In this document: piece by piece, positions 51,240 through 58,958 of the stretch | Layout of the letters: each line of letters opens with the position of its first letter | Numbering within the stretch: the stretch's first letter is position 1 | DNA from: CAVPUA01 sp963828015 | Lineage (GTDB): Bacteria > Actinomycetota > Actinomycetes > Mycobacteriales > Jatrophihabitantaceae | Assembly (NCBI GenBank): GCA_963828015.1 | Contig: CAWHCD010000006.1 | Span: 744,001-808,000, forward strand | Length of the DNA stretch: 64,000 bases | Direction of reading: 5' to 3' | Translations under genes and position numbers: made by a program | The notes under the pieces: model-generated | Database searches by the model: none | The model's input: only the letters and a program-made list of their open reading frames with translations | What the model was told of the DNA's origin: nothing

Positions 51240-52273
51240 CGGGCCACCAACTCCAGACGCCGGGCGACCTCAGCGACGAGCTCGGCCGGCTCGAGCACCT
51301 GCGCGGCCGATCCGGCCGAGGCGACGACCCGGGCCAGCCGGTTCAGATCGGAGTAGGTGACGGTGAGGATGTCACCGTCCTGGGCGCTGGCCAGGCGGCG
51401 CAGTTGGCCGGCCCCCTGCGTGCTGACCTTGATCCGCGCGGTCACCGTCTGCTCGGGTGGACGCTGCGAGACGTAGGACACCAGGTCCAGTTCGGCCGGA
51501 CGTTGAAACTCACCAGCCGAGCCGAACTGGCGCACATCGCCCTCGACGCGCGAGAGCCGGAAGCTGCGGGCCTCGCCCCGGTCACGGTCGAAGCCGACGA
51601 CGTACCAGCGCCGCCGCCAGGACAGCACCCCCCAGGGTTCGATCGTCCGGGTCTGGGCCTGATGTTCGCCGACCTTGAGATAGTCGAAGCGCACCGGCCG
51701 GGCCAGTCGGGCCGCCTCCAGCAGGGCGGGCAGACTGGGATCGCTGGCATCCACGTGCGGTACCGCATCGGCCAGGGCCCCCGGGCCGGCGTCGATGTCG
51801 ATGTCGGTGCCACCGGCCCGCAGCTTGAGCAGCGCGTTGCGCGCCGGCGTGCCCAAGGTGGCCGACTGCCACAGGCGGGCCGCCAACCCGACGGCCGTGG
51901 CCTCGGCGGCGTCGAAGCTCACCGGCGGCAGTTCGTACTCCCGCCGAGTGATCCGGTAGCCGTCCTCGGAGTCGAAGGCACTGTTGCGCCCGGTTTCCAG
52001 CGGTACCCCGAGATCGCGCAGCTCGGCTTTGTCGCGTTCGAACATGCGCTTGAAGGCTTCGTCGGTGCTTCGCGCGCCGTCAGCGGCCTCGTAGCCCGGC
52101 ACGGCTGCCCGGATCCGTTCCGCGCTCAGGAACTGGCGAGTCGACAACAGGCAGATGACCAGGTTGACCAGCCGTTCCGCGCGGCGCGCTGCCATGTCCT
52201 CGAAACTAATGCCCCGCCGCGACCGGCGCCCTGCGGCACGCCGCGCACCGCCCTTCGGTGCGGTGGGAGCCAT
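51236..52273 (-). CDS. pafB: WYL-domain regulator PafB
   Basis: 345 residues, with a basic 26-residue N-terminal extension before the winged helix (AERLVNLVICLLSTRQFLSAERIR) and the WYL domain (VRFDYLKVGEHQAQTRTIEPWGV and SWRRRWYVVGFDRDRGEARSFRL). The ATG at 52273 lies 6 bases after a reverse TAGTGT -10, indicating a leaderless mRNA and supporting the long start. It pairs with PafC. Confidence 0.9.
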   Translation of the reverse strand: MAPTAPKGGARRAAGRRSRRGISFEDMAARRAERLVNLVICLLSTRQFLSAERIRAAVPGYEAADGARSTDEAFKRMFERDKAELRDLGVPLETGRNSAFDSEDGYRITRREYELPPVSFDAAEATAVGLAARLWQSATLGTPARNALLKLRAGGTDIDIDAGPGALADAVPHVDASDPSLPALLEAARLARPVRFDYLKVGEHQAQTRTIEPWGVLSWRRRWYVVGFDRDRGEARSFRLSRVEGDVRQFGSAGEFQRPAELDLVSYVSQRPPEQTVTARIKVSTQGAGQLRRLASAQDGDILTVTYSDLNRLARVVASAGSAAQVLEPAELVAEVARRLELVAR

Positions 52274-52295
52274 GCAAGAACACTAGAGTGCGAGG
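52274..52295. promoter_or_regulatory. 22-bp divergent promoter gap with overlapping -10 elements
   Basis: Between pafB and the DUF3866 gene. Forward TAGAGT (52284-52289) precedes the GTG at 52296 by 6 bases; reverse TAGTGT overlaps it and precedes the pafB ATG by 6 bases. Both genes would be leaderless, and polymerase could hardly occupy both sides at once. Confidence 0.5.
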
Positions 52296-53372
52296 GTGAT
52301 TCGGTGGCGTTCGGGAACCGTGGCTGCCGTGGCGAGCGAGTGGCCGGGAGTCTGTCAGGTCACGGTAGACGTCGACGGTGACGGGCGTATCGAGGCCCTG
52401 GCCTACACCGCCCTGGTCGGCACGCCCGAGCCTGGCGAGCGGGTGCTGCTGAACACGACCGCGCTGGCCATGGGGTTGGGTACCGGCGGGCACGCCCTGG
52501 TCGTGGCCATCCCTGATCGGCTGCCGCCGGATCCGAACGGCCCCGGACATCTGGTGAAGGCGCGCTACACGCCGGTCCAGGCGACCGTGCTGGGTGTGGA
52601 CGATCAGCAATCACCCCACCACGAGGTGATTGCCGCGGCGACCTCGCTGGAGCAGGCTCCGGTGGTCGTCGCCGACCTGCACTCGGCGCTGCCGGCGATC
52701 GTGGCCGGGATCCTGGCCGACGCACCGCAAGCGCGGATCGCCTATGTCCTGACCGACGGGGGCGCACTGCCGTTGTGGTACTCCCGGACACTGGCCGCCA
52801 TTTCGCATCTTCTGTGCGGGACGGTCAGCACCGGCCAGTCCTTCGGCGGCGACCTCGAGTCGGTGACCGTCCACACCGGGCTGCTCGCGGCTCGCCATGT
52901 CCTGAAGGCCGACGTCATCGTCGTTACCCAAGGACCGGGCAACCTGGGCACCGGAACGCCATGGGGCTTTTCCGGGGTGCTCGCCGGAGAGGTCGTCAAC
53001 GCCGTGGCCGTGCTCGACGGGTTGCCGATCGGTGCGTTGCGACTGTCCGACGCCGATCCGCGCGAACGCCACCGGGGGGTCTCCCATCACGCGCTGACCG
53101 CATTCGGTCGGGTCGCGCTCGCGCCGGCCGATCTGGTCGTGCCGCTCGGCCTGCCGCCGGAGTTGGCGAAGGCGGTAGAACTCGATCTGGCGCCGCTAGA
53201 GGCGCGGCACCGGGTGGTGCGGGTCGTGACCGACGGCCTGGACGCGGCCTTGCGAGCACTGCCTGTGCGCTTGTCGACAATGGGTCGCTCACTGGATGAG
53301 GACTACCCGTACTTCCTCGCCGCCGCGGCGGCCGGCCGACATGCGGCGGCTCAGTTCAGATCGAGGCAATGA
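52296..53372 (+). CDS. DUF3866 family protein
   Basis: 358 residues from GTG 52296. Family blocks include RVLLNTTALAMGLGTGGHALV, VVVADLHSALPAIVAG and VTQGPGNLGTGTPWGFSG. Unknown function, possibly an enzyme with a nucleotide-like site given the Gly-rich loops. It is conserved next to pafBC in actinobacteria. The 3' end overlaps convergent pafA by 17 bases. Confidence 0.86.
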   Translation: MIRWRSGTVAAVASEWPGVCQVTVDVDGDGRIEALAYTALVGTPEPGERVLLNTTALAMGLGTGGHALVVAIPDRLPPDPNGPGHLVKARYTPVQATVLGVDDQQSPHHEVIAAATSLEQAPVVVADLHSALPAIVAGILADAPQARIAYVLTDGGALPLWYSRTLAAISHLLCGTVSTGQSFGGDLESVTVHTGLLAARHVLKADVIVVTQGPGNLGTGTPWGFSGVLAGEVVNAVAVLDGLPIGALRLSDADPRERHRGVSHHALTAFGRVALAPADLVVPLGLPPELAKAVELDLAPLEARHRVVRVVTDGLDAALRALPVRLSTMGRSLDEDYPYFLAAAAAGRHAAAQFRSRQ

Positions 53373-54714
53373 GCTTGTCGACGCGGTCGTCGACGGCCCG
53401 GAACGGGTCCTTGCACAGCACGGTGCGCTGCGCCTGATCGTTGAGCTTGAGATGCACCCAGTCGACGGTGAAGTCGCGTCGCTTCTCCTGCGCGCGTTTG
53501 ATGAAGTCGCCGCGCAGTTTGGCCCGAGTGGTCTGGGGCGGCACGCTCTTGGCTTCGAAGATCTCCAGATCGTTGGCGACGCGGGTCACCGCTTCGCGCT
53601 TCTGCAGGAGGTAGTAGAGCCCGCGCTTGCGCGAGATGTCGTGGTAGGCGAGATCAAGCTGGGCCACCCGCGGGGAGGACAGCGGCAGGTCGTGCTTGGC
53701 CCGATACCGCTCGATGAGCTGGTACTTGGTGGCCCAGTCGATCTCGCGGTCGATCAGCGAGAGGTCCTGCTTCTCCACCGCATCCAGCGTGCGGCCCCAG
53801 AGTTCGAGAATGCGTTCGGTGACGGCGTCGGATCCGTTGGCGTCGATGAAGTCTGTCGTGCGAGTGAGATATTCGCGTTGGATCTCCAGGGCCGATGCGG
53901 TGCGCCCGGAGGCGAGCCGGACCGTACGGGTACCGGTCAGATCGTGGCTGATCTCGCGGATGGCCCGGATCGGGTTCTCGAGACTCAGGTCGCGGAACGT
54001 AACGCCGTTCTCGATCATCCGCAGCACGAGGTCGGCCGTCCCGATCTTGAGCAGCGTGCTCGATTCGTTCATGTTCGAGTCACCGACGATCACGTGCAGC
54101 CGGCGGTAGCGCTCGGCGTCGGCGTGCGGCTCGTCACGCGTGTTGATGATCGGCCGCGAGCGGGTGGTAGCAGAGGAGACGCCCTCCCAGATGTGCTCGG
54201 CCCGCTGGCTCAGGCAGTAGACCGCCCCTCGGGGCGTCTGGAGCACCTTGCCGGCCCCGCAGATCAGCTGGCGGGTCACCAGGAACGGGATCAGGACGTC
54301 GGCCAGGCGGCTGAACTCACCGTGGCGACCGACGAGGTAGTTCTCGTGGCAGCCGTAGGAGTTGCCGGCCGAGTCGGTGTTGTTCTTGAACAGATAGATG
54401 TCACCCGCGATGCCCTCGTCGTGCAGGCGCTTCTCGGCGTCGGCCACCAGTCCCTCGAGGATTCGCTCGCCGGCTTTGTCGTGGGTGACCAGATCGAGCA
54501 AGGAGTCGCACTCGGGCGTCGCGTACTCCGGGTGGCTGCCCACATCGAGGTAGAGCCGGGCACCGTTCTTCAGGAACACGTTCGAGGAACGACCCCAGGA
54601 CACGACCCGGCGGAAGAGGTAACGGGCAACCTCGTCGGGCGAGAGCCGGCGCTGACCGTGGAACGAGCACGTCACTCCGTACTCGTTCTCGATCCCGTAG
54701 ATCCGCCGCTGCAT
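53356..54714 (-). CDS. pafA: Pup-protein ligase PafA
   Basis: 452 residues, carboxylate-amine ligase related to glutamine synthetase. It attaches Pup to lysines of proteasome substrates. MQRRIYGIENEYGVTCSF starts the ATP fold, LYLDVGSHPEYATPE carries the catalytic aspartate loop, and NTRDEPHADAERYRRLHVI is shared with Dop. It is separated from the proteasome genes by a sigma/anti-sigma pair and an L,D-transpeptidase. Confidence 0.96.
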   Translation of the reverse strand: MQRRIYGIENEYGVTCSFHGQRRLSPDEVARYLFRRVVSWGRSSNVFLKNGARLYLDVGSHPEYATPECDSLLDLVTHDKAGERILEGLVADAEKRLHDEGIAGDIYLFKNNTDSAGNSYGCHENYLVGRHGEFSRLADVLIPFLVTRQLICGAGKVLQTPRGAVYCLSQRAEHIWEGVSSATTRSRPIINTRDEPHADAERYRRLHVIVGDSNMNESSTLLKIGTADLVLRMIENGVTFRDLSLENPIRAIREISHDLTGTRTVRLASGRTASALEIQREYLTRTTDFIDANGSDAVTERILELWGRTLDAVEKQDLSLIDREIDWATKYQLIERYRAKHDLPLSSPRVAQLDLAYHDISRKRGLYYLLQKREAVTRVANDLEIFEAKSVPPQTTRAKLRGDFIKRAQEKRRDFTVDWVHLKLNDQAQRTVLCKDPFRAVDDRVDKLIASI

Positions 54715-54757
54715 TGCGTCAGCCTAATCCTGCCGGGTCACCGGGCGGTGGCGGCAC

Positions 54758-55438
54758 TCAGAGTCGTAACACGAGGAGCGGTGAGCTCACCCCGGGGGCG
54801 GTCACCTCGAGTTCGGCGATGTCGCCGGCGGATACCGCTGTTCCGCCCCGCCAGGTCGAGACACGGCCCGGCGTAGCCATCCAGCTCCCGGCGGCATGCG
54901 CCACCCCGGCCCGGTCGACGACGGTCAGGTCGTAGCTGTAGGCGTCGACCGAGGTGACGGATGCGTCGTAGGTGCAGCGCAGATCGATACGGGTGCCCCA
55001 CGCGACTCCGGTCAGAGTGGCGTCGATATGCATCGGAGCGCCGGACACGTTGGTCATCGGTTGGCCCGCGGCGACCGGGGCGGGCGGGGTGGCCGGGTGC
55101 GCCGGGCCGTTGTGGTGGGCGATCAGCGCGGTCGTGAGGACCAGGACCACGGCAGCGGCGGCCGCACCAGCCGCGTAGTACCAGCGCCGGCGGTTTCGTG
55201 ACCGCCGGACCTCCCGCTGCAGCGATAGCAGCAGCCCGTCCGGAGGAGGCGGGTCGGCGACAGCGAACGCCTCGGCCGGTGCCTGCGCCAATAGGGCGGG
55301 AAGCGAGCTGAGCTCTGCCACCCGGGCACGGCAGGCGGCACAACCGATGAGGTGCTGTTCGAACTCGGTCTGTTCGTCTGGATCCAACGCGCCGAGGACG
55401 TAGGCGGCGTCGAACCGCTCGAATCGATCGGTGCTCAC
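54758..55438 (-). CDS. Zinc-finger anti-sigma factor
   Basis: 226 residues. The N-terminal anti-sigma zinc finger HLIGCAACRARV (H-x3-C-x2-C) is preceded by an acidic AYVLGALDPDEQTEFEQ helix. A membrane helix (YYAAGAAAAAVVLVLTTALI) and an external domain of about 110 residues follow. It would hold the upstream-encoded ECF sigma at the membrane. The start overlaps the sigma stop by 4 bases. Confidence 0.9.
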   Translation of the reverse strand: MSTDRFERFDAAYVLGALDPDEQTEFEQHLIGCAACRARVAELSSLPALLAQAPAEAFAVADPPPPDGLLLSLQREVRRSRNRRRWYYAAGAAAAAVVLVLTTALIAHHNGPAHPATPPAPVAAGQPMTNVSGAPMHIDATLTGVAWGTRIDLRCTYDASVTSVDAYSYDLTVVDRAGVAHAAGSWMATPGRVSTWRGGTAVSAGDIAELEVTAPGVSSPLLVLRL

Positions 55439-55959
55439 GGTTGCACCCCCAGCTCCTCCATGGCGAGCTTCAACGCCCGCAGCGCATAGTGCGCCCTGGA
55501 CTTCACCGTGCCGGGGGCGATGCCAAGCCGCCTACTCGCGTCCTCGACCGACGAACCGCGATAGTAGGTCTCGAGGAGCACCTCGCGGTGAATCGGGCTC
55601 AGCGTGCGCAATGCCGTCGTCACCACCTCACTCGTCACGATCTGTTCGCTCTGATCGGCCACGCTCGCCTCGGGCGGGGTCGCCAGCGACACCTCCGGGC
55701 GACTCTGCCGCGCCCGCCAGTCGTCGATCACGATGCGCCGAGCGACAGTGAACAGCCACGCGCGCGGCGAGCCGTGGGACTGATCGAGCACCTGCGGGTT
55801 TCGCCACGCCCGCAGCAGCGTCTCCTGCACGACGTCCTCGGCCCGCCCGCGGTCGCCGGTAAGGCGCATGACATAGGCCCAGAGCGCGCCGGCGTGCTCG
55901 TCGTGCAGCGCACGCACCAGCTGCGACTCGCTCACCCGCCCAGCATCCACCGCAGTCAT
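55435..55959 (-). CDS. ECF-family sigma factor, SigL-like
   Basis: 174 residues. Region 2 reads YVMRLTGDRGRAEDVVQETLLRAWRN and PRAWLFTVARRIVIDDWRA. Region 4 is LSPIHREVLLETYYRGSSVEDASRRLGIAPGTVKSR. The combination with a zinc-finger membrane anti-sigma resembles SigL-RslA. A matching ECF-type promoter lies directly upstream, suggesting autoregulation. The regulon is unknown. Confidence 0.92.
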   Translation of the reverse strand: MTAVDAGRVSESQLVRALHDEHAGALWAYVMRLTGDRGRAEDVVQETLLRAWRNPQVLDQSHGSPRAWLFTVARRIVIDDWRARQSRPEVSLATPPEASVADQSEQIVTSEVVTTALRTLSPIHREVLLETYYRGSSVEDASRRLGIAPGTVKSRAHYALRALKLAMEELGVQP

Positions 55960-55970
55960 CGTGTCTGGGT

Positions 55971-55996
55971 ATACGGATCCCGATCCGGTTTGGTTC
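55971..55996 (-). promoter_or_regulatory. Candidate ECF autoregulatory promoter of the sigma gene
   Basis: On the reverse strand GAACC (55996-55992), 16 bases, CGTAT (55975-55971), ending 11 bases before the sigma ATG. The spacing and AAC/CGT cores match ECF promoters. The -35 overlaps the stop codon of the L,D-transpeptidase gene. Confidence 0.55.
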
Positions 55997-57071
55997 AGGA
56001 GGCGGGCAGCACCGGGTTGTTGTTGAACGCCGACATGGGCAGGTTCCAGTCGCCGAACCCGTCGTAGGGCTTCAGGGCCGGACCACCGGTGTTGGTATAG
56101 CTCACCACGTCACCGATGCGGCTGAACTTGTAGAACGCCTCCGCGTCGGGCGTATTGAGGTTCGTGCAGCCGTCCGAGGTCGACCGGGCCCCGATGTTGT
56201 AGCCGTTCCAGGCCGCGGCGTGCACGTACTCCCCGCCGTTGGTGATCCGGACCGACCACGGCACGATCAGGTCGTAGTTGCCGAGGGCTCCCCCGCCGCC
56301 GACCATCCGGACCGCCCCGTTGGGCCGCAGCGTGCTCGTGCCCGGCGTCGCCTCCCCGAGTTGCTGGACGACCTTGATGCCGGTGCTGGTCGGTGTGTTC
56401 GGAGCGCCGCACGAGGTCAGATAGGGCGTGCCCACCACCGCCCCGTTGTCGGTCACCGTCATGCGCTCGGCCGAGCAGTCGACGAAGGAAATGTGCGCAT
56501 CCGCCGTGGCCATGCTCAGCGTCAGGCTGTCGTCGAAGGCCAGGCCCGTGCCCGCGCTGACCCCGAGCGTGGCCATGTTCATTGTGATCGTGGAGTTGGC
56601 CGGCCAGTACGGACTGGCTGACCCGGCGACCGGGTTGGCCCGGAAATGGGCTTCGAGCGGGTAGCCCGGGTTCTGCGCCGATGCCTCGAAGTACCACCCA
56701 CCCGTGACCGCAACGCCGTTCACCTTCACCGTGGTCGCGGCCGCGAACGCGTCACCGTTGGTGATCATGGCTGAGAAGTAGGCCACGATCGGCATCCCTA
56801 CGCCGTACACGGCGCCGTCGCTGTTGAGCAGCTTGATGTGTACCGGGGCGGCCACCGGCACGGCCGAGGAGGTCGGCGCGGGGGGTGCGGTCGTTGTCGG
56901 TGTCGGCGGCGCAGATGTCGGCGCGCTCGTTGCGGCCACCGGGCTCGAGGTGACTGGCGGTGCTCCCGAACCGCCCGAACAGGCCGATACGGCCAGAGTC
57001 GCTGCCGCCAGGCCCGCTGCTAGAACCAGTCGGCGGCCAGGCCGGGTCAGGACACTCATCGGCCGGCTCAC
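55995..57071 (-). CDS. Lipoprotein L,D-transpeptidase
   Basis: 358 residues. A lipoprotein signal with lipobox LAVSAC is followed by a Thr/Pro linker, an Ig-like domain (about 75-190) and a YkuD catalytic domain. The active cysteine is Cys302 in ARSTSDGCTNLNTPDAEAFY, with HAAAW upstream; the usual SHGC is SDGC here. It forms 3-3 peptidoglycan cross-links outside the membrane. ATG 57071 overlaps the prcA stop, so it is co-translated with the proteasome. Confidence 0.9.
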   Translation of the reverse strand: MSRPMSVLTRPGRRLVLAAGLAAATLAVSACSGGSGAPPVTSSPVAATSAPTSAPPTPTTTAPPAPTSSAVPVAAPVHIKLLNSDGAVYGVGMPIVAYFSAMITNGDAFAAATTVKVNGVAVTGGWYFEASAQNPGYPLEAHFRANPVAGSASPYWPANSTITMNMATLGVSAGTGLAFDDSLTLSMATADAHISFVDCSAERMTVTDNGAVVGTPYLTSCGAPNTPTSTGIKVVQQLGEATPGTSTLRPNGAVRMVGGGGALGNYDLIVPWSVRITNGGEYVHAAAWNGYNIGARSTSDGCTNLNTPDAEAFYKFSRIGDVVSYTNTGGPALKPYDGFGDWNLPMSAFNNNPVLPAS

Positions 57072-57817
57072 TCGTGCGGTGGGGTGTCCGCCGGGCTGGG
57101 CTCGGATTCCTGATCGCCGGCCTGTTCGGCGGGTAACAGTTCGCTCAACGCCGCCCCGGCGATGCGTTTGAACTTTCGCTTACCGCGCGTGCGGTCGAGC
57201 ACGGCCACCTCGAGCAATGCGGCCGGGAGTGCCCGCGGCGTCCCGTTACCGGCTGAACCAAGGGCGCCGACGGCGACCGCGAGCGCCTCACTCAGCGACT
57301 GACCGGCCGCGAAGGTGGTTCGCAACTGCGACGTCAACGCCTCGGATTGACCGCCCAACACCAGGAAATCGGGCTCGTCGACGATCGTGCCGTCGTAGGA
57401 CAGGCGGTAGAGCTGATCCTCATCGGGGATCGATCCGACCTCGGCCACGCAGATCTCGACCTCGTAGGGCTTCTGCTGCTCGGTGAAGATCGAGCCGAGC
57501 GTCTGGGCGTAGGCGTTGGCCAGTGCGCGCGCGGTGACGTCGCGGCGGTCGTAGGAGTATCCGCGCAGATCAGCCAGCCGGATCCCGGCGACCCGCAGGT
57601 TCTCGTACTCGTTGTACTTGCCGACCGCGGCGAAGCCGATGCGGTCATAGATCTCGCTGACCTTGTGCAGCGCCGAACTGGCGTTCTCGGCCACGAACAG
57701 CACGCCATCGGCGTAGGTGAGCACGGCCACGCTGCGGCCGCGGGCGATGCCCTTGCGGGCGTACTCCGAGCGGTCGCGCATGATCTGCTCGGCAGAGGCA
57801 TAGAACGGCATAGACAT
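57068..57817 (-). CDS. prcA: Proteasome alpha subunit
   Basis: 249 residues. It forms the outer gated rings of the 20S proteasome. MPFYASAEQIMRDRSEYARKGIARGRSV is typical of actinobacterial alpha subunits. The C-terminal tail is acidic and proline-rich. It follows prcB by 15 bases. Confidence 0.96.
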   Translation of the reverse strand: MSMPFYASAEQIMRDRSEYARKGIARGRSVAVLTYADGVLFVAENASSALHKVSEIYDRIGFAAVGKYNEYENLRVAGIRLADLRGYSYDRRDVTARALANAYAQTLGSIFTEQQKPYEVEICVAEVGSIPDEDQLYRLSYDGTIVDEPDFLVLGGQSEALTSQLRTTFAAGQSLSEALAVAVGALGSAGNGTPRALPAALLEVAVLDRTRGKRKFKRIAGAALSELLPAEQAGDQESEPSPADTPPHE

Positions 57818-57832
57818 GACTGGGCTCCAGTT

Positions 57833-58654
57833 CTAGGCGCCGGGGCGCTCGGCGCGCTCGACCAGGATGGCGCGAACGATCGCGTCCAACTCCTCGTCTG
57901 GCGCGCGCGAGGTACCTTCGGCCGTCGCGGACATGACGACCGGGAAGATGCCCCGGGTGAGGTCGGGACCGCCGGTGGCCGAATCATCGTCGGCAGCGTC
58001 ATAGAGCGCCTCGATGAGCACCCGCACGGCTCCGGCCCGATCCAGGCCGGGGCGCCACAGCTTCTTCAATGAACTCTTGGCGAATACCGAACCAGAGCCG
58101 ACGCTGTCGTAGAACTGCTCGGGGTAGCGCCCACCGGTGACGTCAAAGCTGTAGATCCGCCCGGCCGTGGAGGCATCGGGAGCGTCGGTGTCGAACCCCG
58201 CGAACAAGGGCACCACCGCCAGCCCCTGCATGGCCTGGCCCAGGTTGCCGCGGATCATGGTCGACAGTCGGTTGGCCTTGCCCTCCAGTGTGAGCTGAGT
58301 GCCTTCGATCTTCTCGTAGTGCTCGAGCTCGACCTGGTAGAGGCGCACCAACTCGACCGCGATGCCGGCCGTACCGGCAATGCCGACCAGGGAATAGTCA
58401 TCGGAGGCGAAGACCTTCTCGATGTCGCGCTGCGCGATCAGGTTGCCCATCGTTGCGCGGCGGTCGCCCGCCATCACCACGCCCCCGTCGAACACCACGG
58501 CGGCAATCGTCGTGCCGTGCGGCACCAGCACATCGGTCGCCGCACGCGACTGCGGCATCAGATGCGGCGCGGCACTGGCGAGGAATTCGGTGAAGGAGGA
58601 GGAGCCGTGCTCAGTGGCGTAGCGCAGCAGGCCACCAGAAACGTGGTCGGTCAC
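57833..58654 (-). CDS. prcB: Proteasome beta subunit
   Basis: 273 residues with a 47-residue propeptide. Cleavage before Thr48 (HG-TTIAAVVFDGGVVMAGDRR) exposes the N-terminal threonine nucleophile. The supporting lysine region AQRDIEKVF and the SVGSGSVFAKS segment are present. It overlaps pup by 4 bases. Confidence 0.97.
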   Translation of the reverse strand: MTDHVSGGLLRYATEHGSSSFTEFLASAAPHLMPQSRAATDVLVPHGTTIAAVVFDGGVVMAGDRRATMGNLIAQRDIEKVFASDDYSLVGIAGTAGIAVELVRLYQVELEHYEKIEGTQLTLEGKANRLSTMIRGNLGQAMQGLAVVPLFAGFDTDAPDASTAGRIYSFDVTGGRYPEQFYDSVGSGSVFAKSSLKKLWRPGLDRAGAVRVLIEALYDAADDDSATGGPDLTRGIFPVVMSATAEGTSRAPDEELDAIVRAILVERAERPGA

Positions 58655-58863
58655 TGGCCGCCCTTTTGCACGAAACTGCGCACGAAGTCCTCGGCGTTGG
58701 TCTCCAGGACGTCGTCGATGTCGTCCAGAATGGCGTCCACGTCCTCGGTGAGCTTCTCGTGCCGCTCGGCAACGTCAGTGGTGGACTCCGCACTCGCCTC
58801 TATCTCGTCGGCGTGCTCGTTCTGGCGCTGCGGGCGGCTCTGGCCGCCTTCGTGTGTTGGCAT
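58651..58863 (-). CDS. pup: Prokaryotic ubiquitin-like protein Pup
   Basis: 70 residues from ATG 58863, chosen because GGAGG lies just upstream; an in-frame start at 58896 would precede that site. It is disordered and acidic, with the helix DVDAILDDIDDVLETNAEDFVRSFVQKGGQ region that binds Mpa. The C-terminal GGQ must be deamidated by Dop before PafA can ligate it. Confidence 0.96.
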   Translation of the reverse strand: MPTHEGGQSRPQRQNEHADEIEASAESTTDVAERHEKLTEDVDAILDDIDDVLETNAEDFVRSFVQKGGQ

Positions 58864-58958
58864 GAAAGCCTCCGTCTGATCGAACCTCACAGCCACCCTA
58901 GCGGGATGCGCGCGCCGAGGTCGGCCGCGGCGTTATCTTCGCCCCGCCGACCGGTGGC

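Noticed and set aside
53296..54876. A 526-codon forward open frame opposite pafA.
   Set aside because: It is the antisense shadow of a well-conserved gene in GC-rich DNA and shows no domain.
58864..58896. Eleven-residue upstream extension of Pup.
   Set aside because: The GGAGG site lies inside it and points to the ATG at 58863, the usual Pup start.
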